Assembly: GCF_008831285.2 (NCBI RefSeq)
Contig: NC_045143.1
Coordinates: 1,399,503 to 1,463,502 of the forward strand
Length of the DNA: 64,000 nucleotides
Direction: 5' to 3'
From: Nymphaea colorata
Taxonomy: Eukaryota > Streptophyta > Magnoliopsida > Nymphaeales > Nymphaeaceae
Each line of letters opens with the position of its first letter. Positions within the stretch are counted from its first letter, which is position 1. Below the pieces are notes generated by a model that was not told where the DNA came from, searched no databases, and was given only the letters and a program-made list of their open reading frames with translations. This document shows positions 24,001 to 36,353 of the stretch, in pieces. The position numbers were made by a program, and so were the translations under genes.

Positions 24001-27000
24001 CCTGTAAGTCTTTTTACTCCAAACAACTAGGCAAATAACCTAGTGAGCGCCCCTTATTATATTAACTCCAGAATTTTAAAAACAACTGGCCACTATATTT
24101 TAAATTATAAACAAGATATTTCAAGACTAGGAAAGGGCAGTTGCTATTTTAGGTTTATTATCTTTTATAAAGAAGTAAAACTTATCTTTCTTGTGTACAC
24201 TTTTCTCCGTTTTTTGTCTTAAATTTTATATATATATATATTGTCACGACCCACTTTTTGACACCAAAAATTTTCTTTCATTTCTATGATAGCGGAAGCA
24301 ATAATGAGTCATGACCAGAACATAAGACACTGTTTTATTTCAATAATAAAATACTTGGACCCAAACAAAAATAACCACAAATCCCCAAAACCGACGCAGT
24401 GTCCAGAATGCCAATGCCCGTCCATCACAAGACTGAGGTCGTCGCTCCAAAGCAAAAGCTATCAAGGACTACCTGTAGATAGAAAGAAGGGTCAGAATTC
24501 CTCTGAGTATGAGAAAATTCAGCCATGAATGGAACATGGCCCAAAATAATATTTAGTTTCGTAAACAATTCCAAAAAAGGCCTTATGAACTACAACCATA
24601 AGTTTTCCAAAACTTAGCACATATCAGAGTTACATCACATCATCAACGACAGAACGAGGTGTGCACAACCTCCAAAATTTCGTAGGCTTCCAACCGTGGT
24701 TCTCTGACAATGTCATGGTCATCGTGCCGAGCAACAGAAATCCCCGTGGGCACTCACGGGCAGAACAGAACATATCTTCACCAGGCGATCCAACGGATCG
24801 AGGGTACCTGAAGTGAAGCCTCCTGAGATATCCCAGATCGCCGCTGCAGCAGCATGGCCCCTCTAGGAACCCGGTTTGAGGGACCAGGAGATGTCTCTCC
24901 CAACACAGCAGCAGTACCCCGGGCCCTTGTGCCGCCCAATACCCTGTGGGCCCTCCAGTACAGCCAGAGGAGTGTGACCACTACCTCCCGAGACGAAACC
25001 AAACACTGGGCAAAACAGAAAGCTCGCACTCGCATAAACCATCGCACAAAGTCCACGTTTCGCCTTCGAATTTCAAAAGTGAGGGTTTGCCAATGCTAGA
25101 CATCGTCTAGTACCTCTCACAGAAACCGCCCTTAGGCTCGGTTTCCCAGACAAAAACAATAAACCATTTTTTTGATAATGGCCTCTAGAAACAACATACA
25201 GACTATCACGCCAAAATTTCTCAAATAAAATAACCATTCAAAAGTAAGAGAATTTATACTTTAAATTCTTACAACGTGACTTTCCTCTTCAACTTTTCGA
25301 AATTGATTTCAGGACCATCTTTCTGAAATTTTAAACACCATTACGAGCATCAACGAGCAATAACACATAACTTTTCATGTGTAATTTATAAAACTACCCT
25401 TTGGCAATTTATAAAAACTTAAAGGGTATCGAAACGAAATTTCATATTAAACATCCGTTTCCTATTGAAAAACACTTTCGCAAGCCTCTTTTTGAAGAGG
25501 TTTTTAGCAAAAATGTTGCAGCATAGAAGTTATAAAATATATAACAGCTTATCTGAATATTTTGCTAATTAGTGGACCCGTATTGAAATTTTTCCAACTT
25601 GATATAAAAATGAACCACGCTCGTTTTTCTTTCATTTCACCGCTTCGTTTTCTCTCTCCTCACGAGCCTCCTTCCTTTCGTTCAACCGACGGTGGCTTCC
25701 ACCGTTCTTCCTCACTCAAAACCAGCGAAAAGCGGGACCATGGGGAGAGATCTGTCCTCCTCCCGCAAGCTCCAACGCTCTGGTTTCCCACCGCCGTCCG
25801 ATGCTCTCAACCACCACCTCCTCCTCTGCTGCTCTCGTTTTTCAGCCCTGCCACCGTGAGGGAGACGACCTCCCCAAACCAGGCATGTCTCTCTCTGCTC
25901 CTCCTTCCTTGCGACGAGAATGAACCAGCAGCAAGGAGGACCCTGCTCTTCCAGGCGACAGGGAGAAACCGACTACAATGGGGGACGACATGAGGAAACC
26001 TGCCACGTCAAGGTCGTGTTCTCCAATTTCCCCCAAATCACCTCTGCAACATTCCTTGTTTTCCTTATGTCGATCAGAGCAGGCGTTGCTCTCTGTCGAC
26101 GACACTGAGCAGAGTCTGCTTCTCCTTTTCTGTTGTTGGTTCGGATTCTTTAACGCATCCTTATTACAACTATACATACTTTGTTTAATGTTGGCTTAGT
26201 CTCGTTTTCTCACAAGTGAAATAAGCGAAATATAAGAAGAAGGGGAAAACAGCATGATACGAGTCATCGGAGAAGGTTCAATAACCCAACGAAGACTAAC
26301 ATACCTCACCCTTCATACCTCGCATGCTTCGATTTCTTTGAAAAGAACCATAACTTATAATACTATATTTCCATCCCAACATACACTAACTCATGCATAG
26401 ATTCATATTTATGCATACAAATACAAAGGTCCAAGAAAATCGGAGACGAATCGAAGAACATTGTGTAACATTAACATCATACAACGCCTCATGCATATGT
26501 TCATGTCTAGGCGTATACATTCATAAATCCACATTGCATATGTATGTATAAGAACTCAAAATATACAGGCTTCATGCTGCATTCATAACTGAAATTTCCC
26601 ATACCTATCAAAGTCTGTCACAACCTTCTTGTTCCTCTTTCGCAGTCCCTTTTCTTGATCTTCTGATTCTTTTCCAGCGACCACCCACTTCAACCTCAAC
26701 GAGAAAGAAAACAAGAATGAGGATGTCTCTCTCTCTCTTTCTCTCGAATCCTCTTGTTGCTGGACTCTCTAGTCGATGGCTGTAGCAATAAGGGATGATT
26801 ATTTTTCAACCTCTCCCAAGGGAATGAATAACCCGTCAGTTTTTCTTTTCCCTTTCTTTCTCTCAAATTCTCAATTGTTGAGTTTTCTCTTTTATGAAGG
26901 CAGTAAAGAAAGGGTTAATTATTGTAAATCAGATTTAAAGAGCCCCCTTCACAACCCTTGTAACTGTCATACGAATTTCTTTTCGTTTCTTTTTTTCATT

Positions 27001-30000
27001 TCTTTCCATAGTTTCTCTCTTTTTCATTTAATTGGCAGTTTCCATTTCATTTTTGCAGTCATTTAAACCTACCGTTTATGATTTCCTGCTCATAATAACG
27101 TTCCCATAATTAAGGAAACTTAATAAAAATCGTGGGTCTTACATCCTTTCCCCCTAAAAAGAAATTTCGTCCTCGAAATTTAAACATACCATATTAAAAG
27201 AACTGGGGATAACTCTTTCTCATGTCTTGTTTTGCATGTGTCTTTGTTTTTCATGGGCGTAGCGACTAACATTTGATCAAACATATTCTTTCTTTCTAAC
27301 TTTAAAATTTCAACAAAGCTCTTAGAAACGAAAGAATGCGATGCACCAGAGTCAAACAGAATATGAGACCAATGAGGTTGTACAAGAAGGGTACCTTCAT
27401 TCACATCAGTGGATCTCAAATCTTCAACCGTGGTCGCGTAAACTCTCCCAGGTACCTTCTTCTCTACTGGTTGGTTTGCTGCACCTCGCCCCTGTTCTGC
27501 CTCTTTCTTCTTCGGGCACTCACGAATAAAATGTCCTCGCCTTCCACAATAGAGACATGCCCCGACCTCTCTGTAACATGGTTTGCCGGGGTGTTGGCGA
27601 TGACATGTGGGACATTCATCGTCCTGCCTGGATGTTGATGGCCTCTGTCTCTTGAATCTATCCCCTTGGTTCACCTTGTCACTGCGTATGTCTGGCCTCG
27701 ACTTGGATCGCAGAGATTCACTTTTTCTATCTGTCCCATGCATCCTGTTCCAGCCTTCCTCAAGACGTGTGGCCATGTCGATAGCGTCGTCTAGATCTTT
27801 CGGACGACTACTAATTACTTGGTTCTGCAACCCGTCTTTAAGTCCTCTGACGAACTTATTTGCTCGGTCCGCATCAGCAGTATACACATGGAGACAATAT
27901 TTTTCCAAATGTCTGAATTTGACGATGTATTCGTGCAGACTCAGACTCCCTTGTTGAAGGTCCAGGAATTCTTGCATGCGTTTCTCCCGTGTGAAGGTTG
28001 GAATGTAGGCATGTGTGAAGGCTTCCTTGAATTCTCCCCAGGTCGCTTCGTGATTTGCGAACTTCACCTCACGTTGCGTTCGCCACCATTCCTTAGCATC
28101 TCCTTTTAGCATAAAGGTTCCATACCGAACCTTCTTGTTGTCAGGCACTTCCAGGGTGGTAAAGATCTCCTCTGTTTCATTTATCCATTCTTCGGCATCG
28201 TCCGCAGTGCCTTTCCCATAAAACTTCGGAGGATGCAAACTCATAAACTGTTGGTGAGTTACTCCCCTTGCCTCACCATTCGTCGTTCTGTTTGTATCCG
28301 TACTTGTTCCTCCTGAAGAAGTATTTTGCGTCATGCCATACATCAATCCTGTCATCATCTGCAAAGTGTTCATGATGAATGTCTGTTGTTGTTGGATGTT
28401 TCTACCAGGCGTCCTAGGTCTAGTAGGATGAGCCTCTGTGTTTCGGTTCCCGTTGTTGCGAGGAGTTCTCCTTCCTCCACTAACACTCCCTCCTCTAGTG
28501 CGTGCCATTGAACTACACCGCACAGAGGAAACAAATATGAATACGTAAAGCAATTCATTAGAACTACCACAAAAATATGAAACTCAATATTCAGGTCGAA
28601 ATCTAAACACCCTTCTTTAACAGGTTTGGATAACACTTCCTCTGCTTGTGATCGACATTGGCATTGGACATGGACTCTAGACACTGTGCTCTGATACCAA
28701 AGTTGTCACGACCCACTTTTTGACACCAAAAATTTTCTTTCATTTCTATGATAGCGGAAGCAATAATGAGTCATGACCAGAACATAAGACACTGTTTTAT
28801 TTCAATAATAAAATACTTGGACCCAAACAAAAATAACCACAAATCCCCAAAACCGACGCAGTGTCCAGAATGCCAATGCCCGTCCATCACAAGACTGAGG
28901 TCGTCGCTCCAAAGCAAAAGCTATCAAGGACTACCTGTAGATAGAAAGAAGGGTCAGAATTCCTCTGAGTATGAGAAAATTCAGCCATGAATGAAACATG
29001 GCCCAAAATAATATTTAGTTTCGTAAACAATTCCAAAAAAGGCCTTATGAACTACAACCATAAGTTTTCCAAAACTTAGCACATATCAGAGTTACATCAC
29101 ATCATCAATGACAGAACGAGGTGTGCACAACCTCCAAAATTTCGTAGGCTTCCAACCGTGGTTCTCTGACAATGTCATGGTCATCGTGCCGAGCAACAGA
29201 AATCCCCGTGGGCACTCACGGGCAGAACAGAACATATCTTCACCAGGCGATCCAACGGATCGAGGGTACCTGAAGTGAAGCCTCCTGAGATATCCCAGAT
29301 CGCCGCTGCAGCAGCATGGCCCCTCTAGGAACCCGGTTTGAGGGACCAGGAGATGTCTCTCCCAACATAGCAGCAGTACCCCGGGCCCTTGTGCCGCCCA
29401 ATACCCTGTGGGCCCTCCAGTACAGCCAGAGGAGTGTGACCACTACCTCCCGGGACGAAACCAAACACTGGGCAAAACAGAAAGCTCGCACTCGCATAAA
29501 CCATCGCACAAAGTCCACGTTTCGCCTTCGAATTTCAAAAGTGAGGGTTTGCCAATGCTAGACATCGTCTAGTACCTCTCACAGAAACCGCCCTTAGGCT
29601 CGGTTTCCCAGACAAAAACAATAAACCATTTTTTTGATAATGGCCTCCAAACATAGAAACAACATACAGACTATCACGCCAAAATTTCTCAAATAAAATA
29701 ACCATTCAAAAGTAAGAGAATTTATACTTTAAATTCTTACAACGTGACTTTCCTCTTCAACTTTTCGAAATTGATTTCAGGACCATCTTTCTGAAATTTT
29801 AAACACCATTACGAGCATCAACGAGCAATAACACATAACTTTTCATGTGTAATTTATAAAACTACCCTTTGGCAATTTATAAAAACTTAAAGGGTATCGA
29901 AACGAAATTTCATATTAAACATCCGTTTCCTATTGAAAAACACTTTCGCAAGCCTCTTTTTGAAGAGGTTTTTAGCAAAAATGTTGCAGCATAGAAGTTA

Positions 30001-33000
30001 TAAAATATATAACAGCTTATCTGAATATTTTGCTAATTAGTGGACCCGTTTTGAAATTTTTCCAACTTGATATAAAAATGAACCACGCTCGTTTTTCTTT
30101 CATTTCACCGCTTCGTTTTCTCTCTCCTCACGAGCCTCCTTCCTTTCGTTCAACCGACGGTGGCTTCCACCGTTCTTCCTCACTCAAAACCAGCGAAAAG
30201 CGGGACCATGGGGAGAGATCTGTCCTCCTCCCGCAAGCTCCAACGCTCTGGTTTCCCACCGCCGTCCGATGCTCTCAACCACCACCTCCTCCTCTGCTGC
30301 TCTCGTTTTTCAGCCCTGCCACCGTGAGGGAGACGACCTCCCCAAACCAGGCATGTCTCTCTCTGCTCCTCCTTCCTTGCGACGAGAATGAACCGGCAGC
30401 AAGGAGGACCCTGCTCTTCCAGGCGACAGGGAGAAACCGACTACAATGGGGGACGACATGAGGAAACCTGCCACGTCAAGGTCGTGTTCTCCAATTTCCC
30501 CCAAATCACCTCTGCAACATTCCTTGTTTTCCTTATGTCGATCAGAGCAGGCGTTGCTCTCTGTCGACGACACTGAGCAGAGTCTGCTTCTCCTTTTCTG
30601 TTGTTGGTTCGGATTCTTTAACGCATCCTTATTACAACTATACATACTTTGTTTAATGTTGGCTTAGTCTCGTTTTCTCACAAGTGAAATAAGCGAAATA
30701 TAAGAAGAAGGGGAAAACAGCATGATACGAGTCATCGGAGAAGGTTCAATAACCCAACGAAGACTAACATACCTCACCCTTCATACCTCGCATGCTTCGA
30801 TTTCTTTGAAAAGAACCATAACTTATAATACTATATTTCCATCCCAACATACACTAACTCATGCATAGATTCATATTTATGCATACAAATACAAAGGTCC
30901 AAGAAAATCGGAGACGAATCGAAGAACATTGTGTAACATTAACATCATACAACGCCTCATGCATATGTTCATGTCTAGGCGTATACATTCATAAATCCAC
31001 ATTGCATATGTATGTATAAGAACTCAAAATATACAGGCTTCATGCTGCATTCATAACTGAAATTTCCCATACCTATCAAAGTCTGTCACAACCTTCTTGT
31101 TCCTCTTTCGCAGTCCCTTTTCTTGATCTTCTGATTCTTTTCCAGCGACCACCCACTTCAACCTCAACGAGAAAGAAAACAAGAATGAGGATGTCTCTCT
31201 CTCTCTTTCTCTCGAATCCTCTTGTTGCTGGACTCTCTAGTCGATGGCTGTAGCAATAAGGGATGATTATTTTTCAACCTCTCCCAAGGGAATGAATAAC
31301 CCGTCAGTTTTTCTTTTCCCTTTCTTTCTCTCAAATTCTCAATTGTTGAGTTTTCTCTTTTATGAAGGCAGTAAAGAAAGGGTTAATTATTGTAAATCAG
31401 ATTTAAAGAGCCCCCTTCACAACCCTTGTAACTGTCATACGAATTTCTTTTCGTTTCTTTTTTTCATTTCTTTCCATAGTTTCTCTCTTTTTCATTTAAT
31501 TGGCAGTTTCCATTTCATTTTTGCAGTCATTTAAACCTACCGTTTATGATTTCCTGCTCATAATAACGTTCCCATAATTAAGGAAACTTAATAAAAATCG
31601 TGGGTCTTACATATATAATTGGTTGCAACCAAACAGTGCATTAAGTCAAGGACAAAAACCAGATCATTTAAAAATGTGATGTTTAAAGTGTTTTTTTTTT
31701 TTTTTGCAATCTAACTTTATTGTTTTGATCTTCAAAATAGGTTGATGCAAAATAAATTAAATTCATCATTCTTTGAACTTTAATACTACCTTTTATAATA
31801 AAGAAAAATGAATTGCTTCCATAGCAACAATTTTTTTATGATAGAAAAGTCCATAATTTTCATAAAAACAACGTAAATCAAAGCATGTTTGATATCAAAA
31901 TAGTTTTTATAAATATATTTTGATATTTATACTTTATTTAAAGTAAATGTTTAACAAAAAAAAAACTAAAAATCTGGTTTTGGTCTTCGATCAAAGTTAC
32001 GGTTTCTACCAATCTCTCTCTCGCTCCTTTATATATATATATATATATATATAGAGCACGCTTCGGCCAGAGGAATTGCATGTGCACGTTGCTGCAAAAT
32101 CCTTTAAATCACCTTCGATCTCGGACTTGAATTCACTTTTTTGACAAAACTATACGCCGAAGCTGAATTCGATTACTGTTTGAATCTTCTTCCTAGACCC
32201 CACAAAATGATTATAAATTGGGTCGGTTTCAAAAAGTTGACATCACTCGTCGGAAGCTCAATATCATTCAGACTGTTCCTGTCTTTTATTCTCATACTAG
32301 TTTCGCACTGTAGACATCTGAGCGGTTATGGACTCGCTGGCCCCCTTTTGGATTTCAGTTACTTGACTGCTCTTCAGACGATGTAAGTGATCACTTTTGG
32401 TGCCTCTTTAAGGATTTGATTCACATTTATAAAGTTGGTAATTGTTTTTCTCGTTTGGCAGTGACTTGCAGAACAACAGCCTGAATGGAAGCATTCCTAA
32501 ATTCCTTGGAGATCTTCCCAATTTGAAGCAGTTGTGAGTACAGAACATGTTACGTAGATTTCACTAGGTTGACTGTCACTCTAAGAAGCTCGTTTATATA
32601 TTTATGGTGACTTAACACAAAAACTAATGATTTAGTTCGAACCTGATTCGGCCTGTTTTAAACTTACTGCTGCTCATAAGTGCATGACATGCTGCAGAAA
32701 CTTGGCTTACAATCAATTTAGTGGATCAGTGCCGGCATCACTAACTACAAATCCAATGATAAACCTAAAGTAAGTCATCATCTGGTTCTTTTCGTTCCAG
32801 TCTTTGGTTAGTGCCACTGTTGAATCCGTTTTAAAATTTTCCTCTTGTAGCATTTCGGGCAACAATCTTGCGGGCAACAATCTTGCGGGCAACGCAAGCG
32901 CAAACAGCTCAGAGAAGGGGGTGATAGTTGGACCAATTATTGGTTCGCTCTTGTTCTTATTGGTCTTGGTTATGCTTGCCATCTTCATTTCCAGGAAGCG

Positions 33001-35155
33001 GCCTGGAAATGCGGTTCGTTGGAGTTCATCTGGTATAATAACTTGCTTGATTTTCTTCCTGTTCTCAGTAGTGAAATTTCAAAACGTTGGATCTTATGTT
33101 CCTCCAAGAATCGGTCCATATAATTCGCTCCGAAGCATACGTGCATGTGCATTTGGTTTACTTATGTTTGAATGGTATCAGACCTACATTCGATCGGGGT
33201 GGTTTAAAAGCATAATAAGATCTGAATGTTAGACCTGTTAGAGTTATAGTGTGGTTGGACCTCTCTCCCCGAAAGAACCATGTTAAGTTCTCTAATGTGA
33301 ATCATTTAAATCACACCTCTTAGAGTTATAACGAAATTTTCATACACTAACTATTTCCTTTGCAATTGTGCTAGTTAATAGTGGCAAGTCAACGGCTCTT
33401 TTAGGACAAGAAAGCAAGAGTTGTTTCTCTCATGTTGATATAGTGGGAATCACCAACAACTTTGAGAAAGTCATCGGTGGAGGAGGATCTGGCAATGTAT
33501 ACCATGGCCGACTTGAAAATGGTTGTGAAGTTGCTGTCAAGGTACTAAAGAATTCTCAATCACAAGGAACCAAGGAATTTGTAGCAGAGGTTCGTACGCT
33601 TTGACTTCACTATGTTTTCAATTATTAACGTTCAGTCCATGACATATATGATTCATGATTATGAAGTGTCACACGTTTTAGGTGAAGCTATTGATGACAG
33701 TTCACCACAAATGCTTAGTCTCCTTTGTTGGGTACTGTGAGGAAGGTGCAAATCTGATTGTTATCTATGAGTACATGAGTGGTGGGGATCTTAGGCAGCT
33801 GCTGTCAGGTAGGTCACTTGGACAACTAAGCTTATAACTAGTGATAAGGACATGAACCATGCTCTTATTGGACTTGAGAACTTCAATTCAAGAAGATCAA
33901 GTGCTTTATACTCGATTAGAAGCATGATCGGTGACAATAATGACACTGGCCGTTATTTATGAATTTTTTGTTTTCATTTGCCAACAAGAGATCCACCCAC
34001 CTTAATAAGGGATTCTATTAGGTCCCTTAATATAAGGAGGTCAAGTATGACATATTCCTAGAAGTTTTCTATTGTTTGCATAAACAGATAGAATCTGCCC
34101 AGCCTCAGCATGTCTTCGGAAAAAGTGTAATATCTTAATCAGTTGGATGAGACCATAGACACAAGATAGTGGTCTATAAACTCAGAATAAAAGGGACACG
34201 ATAACAAATTGAAAAAGAGATTCAAGTTAATTGCCATGCAGTAAGTTACTTTATATCTTGCAGGAAGGACTAGCACATCTGCATTTCTAACATGGGAGAG
34301 AAGACTTCAGGTCGCACTGAGCATTGCGGCAGGTCGCAGTCCTCCATTATTTCATCCATTATTTCCGTTGCAGAGCTCTTGTCTTATTAATGCTTCCAGG
34401 TCAAACAAGTAAAGCTCCTGCAATCTGATCATATGTTTCTTGATTGCAGGGTTGGACTATTTGCACTCAGGATGTAATCCGCCGATCATTCACAGGGATG
34501 TGAAAACAACAAATATTCTTTTGAATGCAAAGATGGAAGCAAAAGTAGCAGATTTTGGATTGTCCAAAGCTGGCAAAAAGGACGATGTGACGCATTTATC
34601 AACTGTAGTTGCCGGCACACCCGGATATATTGATCCTGAGTATGGTTTTTTTCCATTAGTTGAACATGATTAAGCTTCATTCCTAGAGAAACTTTTCTCT
34701 TAAAAACTTTGTGTGCTTGCAGGTATTACTGTACAAACCTACTCACCAAGAAGAGCGACGTCTATAGCTTCGGTGTGGTTCTATTTGAGCTCATAACTGG
34801 ACGTACTCCATTGTTCGATGTATCCGGAGAGCGTTTCCATATAGTTCAATGGGCAACGGCAAGACTGGTTAGAGGGGACATCCAGAGTGTTGCAGACCCT
34901 AAACTGGGTGCGCAATATGAAGTAAACTCCATGTGGAAAGTTGCAGATCTAGCAATGTCCTGCACCTCTCAACAATCTCATTCAAGGCCCCGCATGAGTG
35001 ATGTAGCAATCCAACTGAAGGAGGCCATCGAGGTAGAGACTTACTATCGACAGAGGACTGGTTGCTCATTTGCAGAGGTTCAACATTCATCGTCATCTTC
35101 TTATGAAGTTTCCAGCTCATTTCCTTCAGCTTCGTTTCTACCACCAGCCAGATAG
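21040..35155 (+). CDS. Copy C: malectin-like LRR receptor kinase with a retrotransposon in intron 4
   Basis: Exons: 21040-21097, 22584-23112, 23310-23788, 23871-24003, 32314-32382, 32462-32533, 32698-32769, 32851-33032, 33375-33589, 33682-33808, 34264-34332, 34450-34639, 34723-35155; 2628 bp, 875 residues, no stop seen. Exon 1 lacks the MANC residues of the other copies through a small deletion, so the start moves to the next ATG; a hydrophobic signal peptide of 19 residues remains. Exon 2 is a mosaic of B-like and D-like sequence and gains a cysteine (DTNCPLY). A 15 bp duplication in exon 8 adds five residues before the membrane helix. K587, D685 and D703 of the kinase are intact. Intron 4 is about 8.3 kb because of the LTR element, and intron 1 holds a solo LTR. 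The role is as in B; correct splicing across intron 4 is inferred. Confidence 0.85.
21274..21543. mobile_element. Solo LTR (copia-like) in intron 1 of C
   Basis: The 270 bp starts TGTTGG and ends CTAACA. It is flanked by the direct repeat AAATA at 21269-21273 and 21544-21548. Copy B has the empty site GGTTAAATACTTATTT near 10272, so the insertion is clear. There is no coding sequence. Copia membership is a guess from the end motifs. Confidence 0.85.
24242..27143 (-). repeat. Left LTR (3' LTR of the element)
   Basis: It begins TGTCACGACC and ends TCTTACA on the plus strand. It lacks 6 bp (about 25184) present in the other LTR. Open frames inside it are noncoding shadows repeated in both LTRs. 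Confidence 0.93.
27144..27155 (-). other. Polypurine tract of the retrotransposon
   Basis: On the minus strand it reads AGGGGGAAAGGA, directly abutting the 3' LTR. This is the usual primer for plus-strand DNA synthesis. Confidence 0.85.
27180..28508 (-). CDS. Retrotransposon Gag with truncated protease
   Basis: The frame is open upstream to 28553. The ATG at 28508, giving MARTRGG, is the likely start (442 residues). Seen in order: a basic, glycine- and proline-rich N-terminus; the gag core with [10 protein letters not shown] and the LKGDAKEWW motif; a cysteine-rich segment [13 protein letters not shown]; a zinc knuckle C-x2-C-x4-H-x4-C (about 27513-27560); and the aspartic protease start with DSGASHSF (DSGA codons at 27342-27353). 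After about 40 more residues the frame leaves the known pattern at VATPMKNK and ends. The rest of protease and all of pol are missing. Gag would form particles; no enzymatic activity is expected. It is a mobile-element gene, not a host gene. Confidence 0.88.
   Translation of the reverse strand: MARTRGGSVSGGRRTPRNNGNRNTEAHPTRPRTPGRNIQQQQTFIMNTLQMMTGLMYGMTQNTSSGGTSTDTNRTTNGEARGVTHQQFMSLHPPKFYGKGTADDAEEWINETEEIFTTLEVPDNKKVRYGTFMLKGDAKEWWRTQREVKFANHEATWGEFKEAFTHAYIPTFTREKRMQEFLDLQQGSLSLHEYIVKFRHLEKYCLHVYTADADRANKFVRGLKDGLQNQVISSRPKDLDDAIDMATRLEEGWNRMHGTDRKSESLRSKSRPDIRSDKVNQGDRFKRQRPSTSRQDDECPTCHRQHPGKPCYREVGACLYCGRRGHFIRECPKKKEAEQGRGAANQPVEKKVPGRVYATTVEDLRSTDVNEGTLLVQPHWSHILFDSGASHSFVSKSFVEILKLERKNMFDQMLVATPMKNKDTCKTRHEKELSPVLLIWYV
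28688..28699 (-). other. Primer binding site for initiator tRNA-Met
   Basis: On the minus strand it reads TGGTATCAGAGC, four bases inside the 5' LTR end. This is the classical plant tRNA-Met primer site and it fixes the element's direction. Confidence 0.9.
28704..31611 (-). repeat. Right LTR (5' LTR of the element)
   Basis: 2908 bp, about 99.7 percent identical to the left LTR by eye. As the 5' LTR it would hold the element's promoter and drive transcription antisense to gene C. Confidence 0.93.
32031..32053. repeat. (AT)n microsatellite in intron 4 of C
   Basis: Simple AT run about 260 bp before exon 5. Confidence 0.9.
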
Positions 35156-36274
35156 TCATCCACCAAACATGTCCTGCAATTATGAGGCGATGCAGCCGAC
35201 AAATGGGTCACTAAGTGCTTTTATGATAAAAGTATGTTTTCTGGAACAACCACATATATTTTGCTTCTTGCTTCTGTTTACATGAACAATATCAAAAATT
35301 TGTGAGCAGTGAACATTTTAGTCGTATGAGGCTTGCTACAGTACGCCCCTGTTCCAGATTCTTCATATTTTATTCTCCTCTGTTATGTGTCACCGAAGTA
35401 AATGGCTTTTTAGATTACAGTGAAAATAGGTGAACAGAGTGTAAGACATGCTTATGAAAGAGATGAGCTCAAAAACTCTGTTTCTCAAATCGAACCAATG
35501 GATAAAAAACAACGGAATCTACATGGTAAAAGGTGTTGTGCCCTCCGATTTCCACTGGATCATCTATGAAAAAGGCCGAGCAAGCTAAACTTTCTTTTTT
35601 ATCGATCCTCAGCCTGAGGTAAAATACATCTAAAGTTTTCTTCCAGCCATGAAATGCCTCCTATAATTAAGGGCCGCTTAGTTGAATATGATAAACTGCC
35701 AAAAATGTAGTCCAGTGATGCTTTAAGAATAAATTCTCTCTGCTAAATAATATTGAAATGACAATTTGATTAAAAAATCAAGTTTCTAAAATATAAACAT
35801 GAAAAATAAATAAATAAATACTTGTGTTTGTAAAATTTCATGTACGCGTTCCAGTTCTAAATATAGCCTTAGCATTTTTTTATGGCATAAAACTGAACTT
35901 TTTTTAAATCAAAAAATTGATTGCATTTTTTTTTTACAACAGGTTTTTGCAGATTAGTCACGATTTATTATTTCGCCAATTAGTCATGATACAGTGACGG
36001 GCTTCTTTGCTCACAAGTTTGACCAATTCTTTTTTCTAGGTTAATCACATTTATTTAATAATGGTGGAGTAAGTAAATGCCAAGAACAAGTACGCAGACA
36101 GATACATATAAAACGTTTCTGAATTTCTCCATTCGTGTTTGAATGGATAAATCCCCGAGCCTCCTACAGCACATTGTGTGATATATCCAGCATTGGAAAG
36201 TGTTTAATCACGCCTACCCATTGTATTGGACAACTGTGCGGGCATGGAAGTCAAGATGGTAGGACTGTAGGAGG

Positions 36275-36276
<2 letters not shown>

Positions 36277-36352
<76 letters not shown>
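36277..36352. repeat. Long (TA)n microsatellite
   Basis: An uninterrupted run of 76 bp, the longest in the window. Expected to be highly variable and cruciform-prone. Confidence 0.95.

Positions 36353-36353
<1 letters not shown>

Larger units (their letters stand above)
24242..31611 (-). mobile_element. Ty3/gypsy-type LTR retrotransposon with gag only (TR-GAG-like), in intron 4 of C
   Basis: The element is 7370 bp with LTRs of 2902 and 2908 bp and an internal part of only 1560 bp. TSD TATAT lies at 24237-24241 and 31612-31616, in an AT tract that B also has at its intron 4. The ends are TGTCACGACC and GGGTCTTACA. A primer site for initiator tRNA-Met, a polypurine tract and a gag frame, all on the minus strand, set the orientation. 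Reverse transcriptase, RNase H and integrase are absent, so any copying must have used enzymes from another element. The LTRs differ by about seven substitutions and one 6 bp indel, which means a recent insertion. The gag and protease style resembles Tekay/Del chromoviruses, but that is tentative. Confidence 0.93.

Noticed and set aside
25562-25993. Open frame of 143 codons in the left LTR, repeated at 30030-30461
   Set aside because: It lies wholly inside an LTR, and its presence in both copies only reflects LTR identity. It has no recognisable domain.
27336-27957. Plus-strand open frames over the retrotransposon interior
   Set aside because: They are shadows of the minus-strand gag, which has clear zinc knuckle and protease motifs.
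24242-31611. Autonomous retrotransposon
   Set aside because: There is no room and no motif for reverse transcriptase, RNase H or integrase in the 1560 bp interior.
36277-36352. Regulatory or replication-origin meaning of the long TA run
   Set aside because: It is a plain microsatellite; nothing else around it supports a function.
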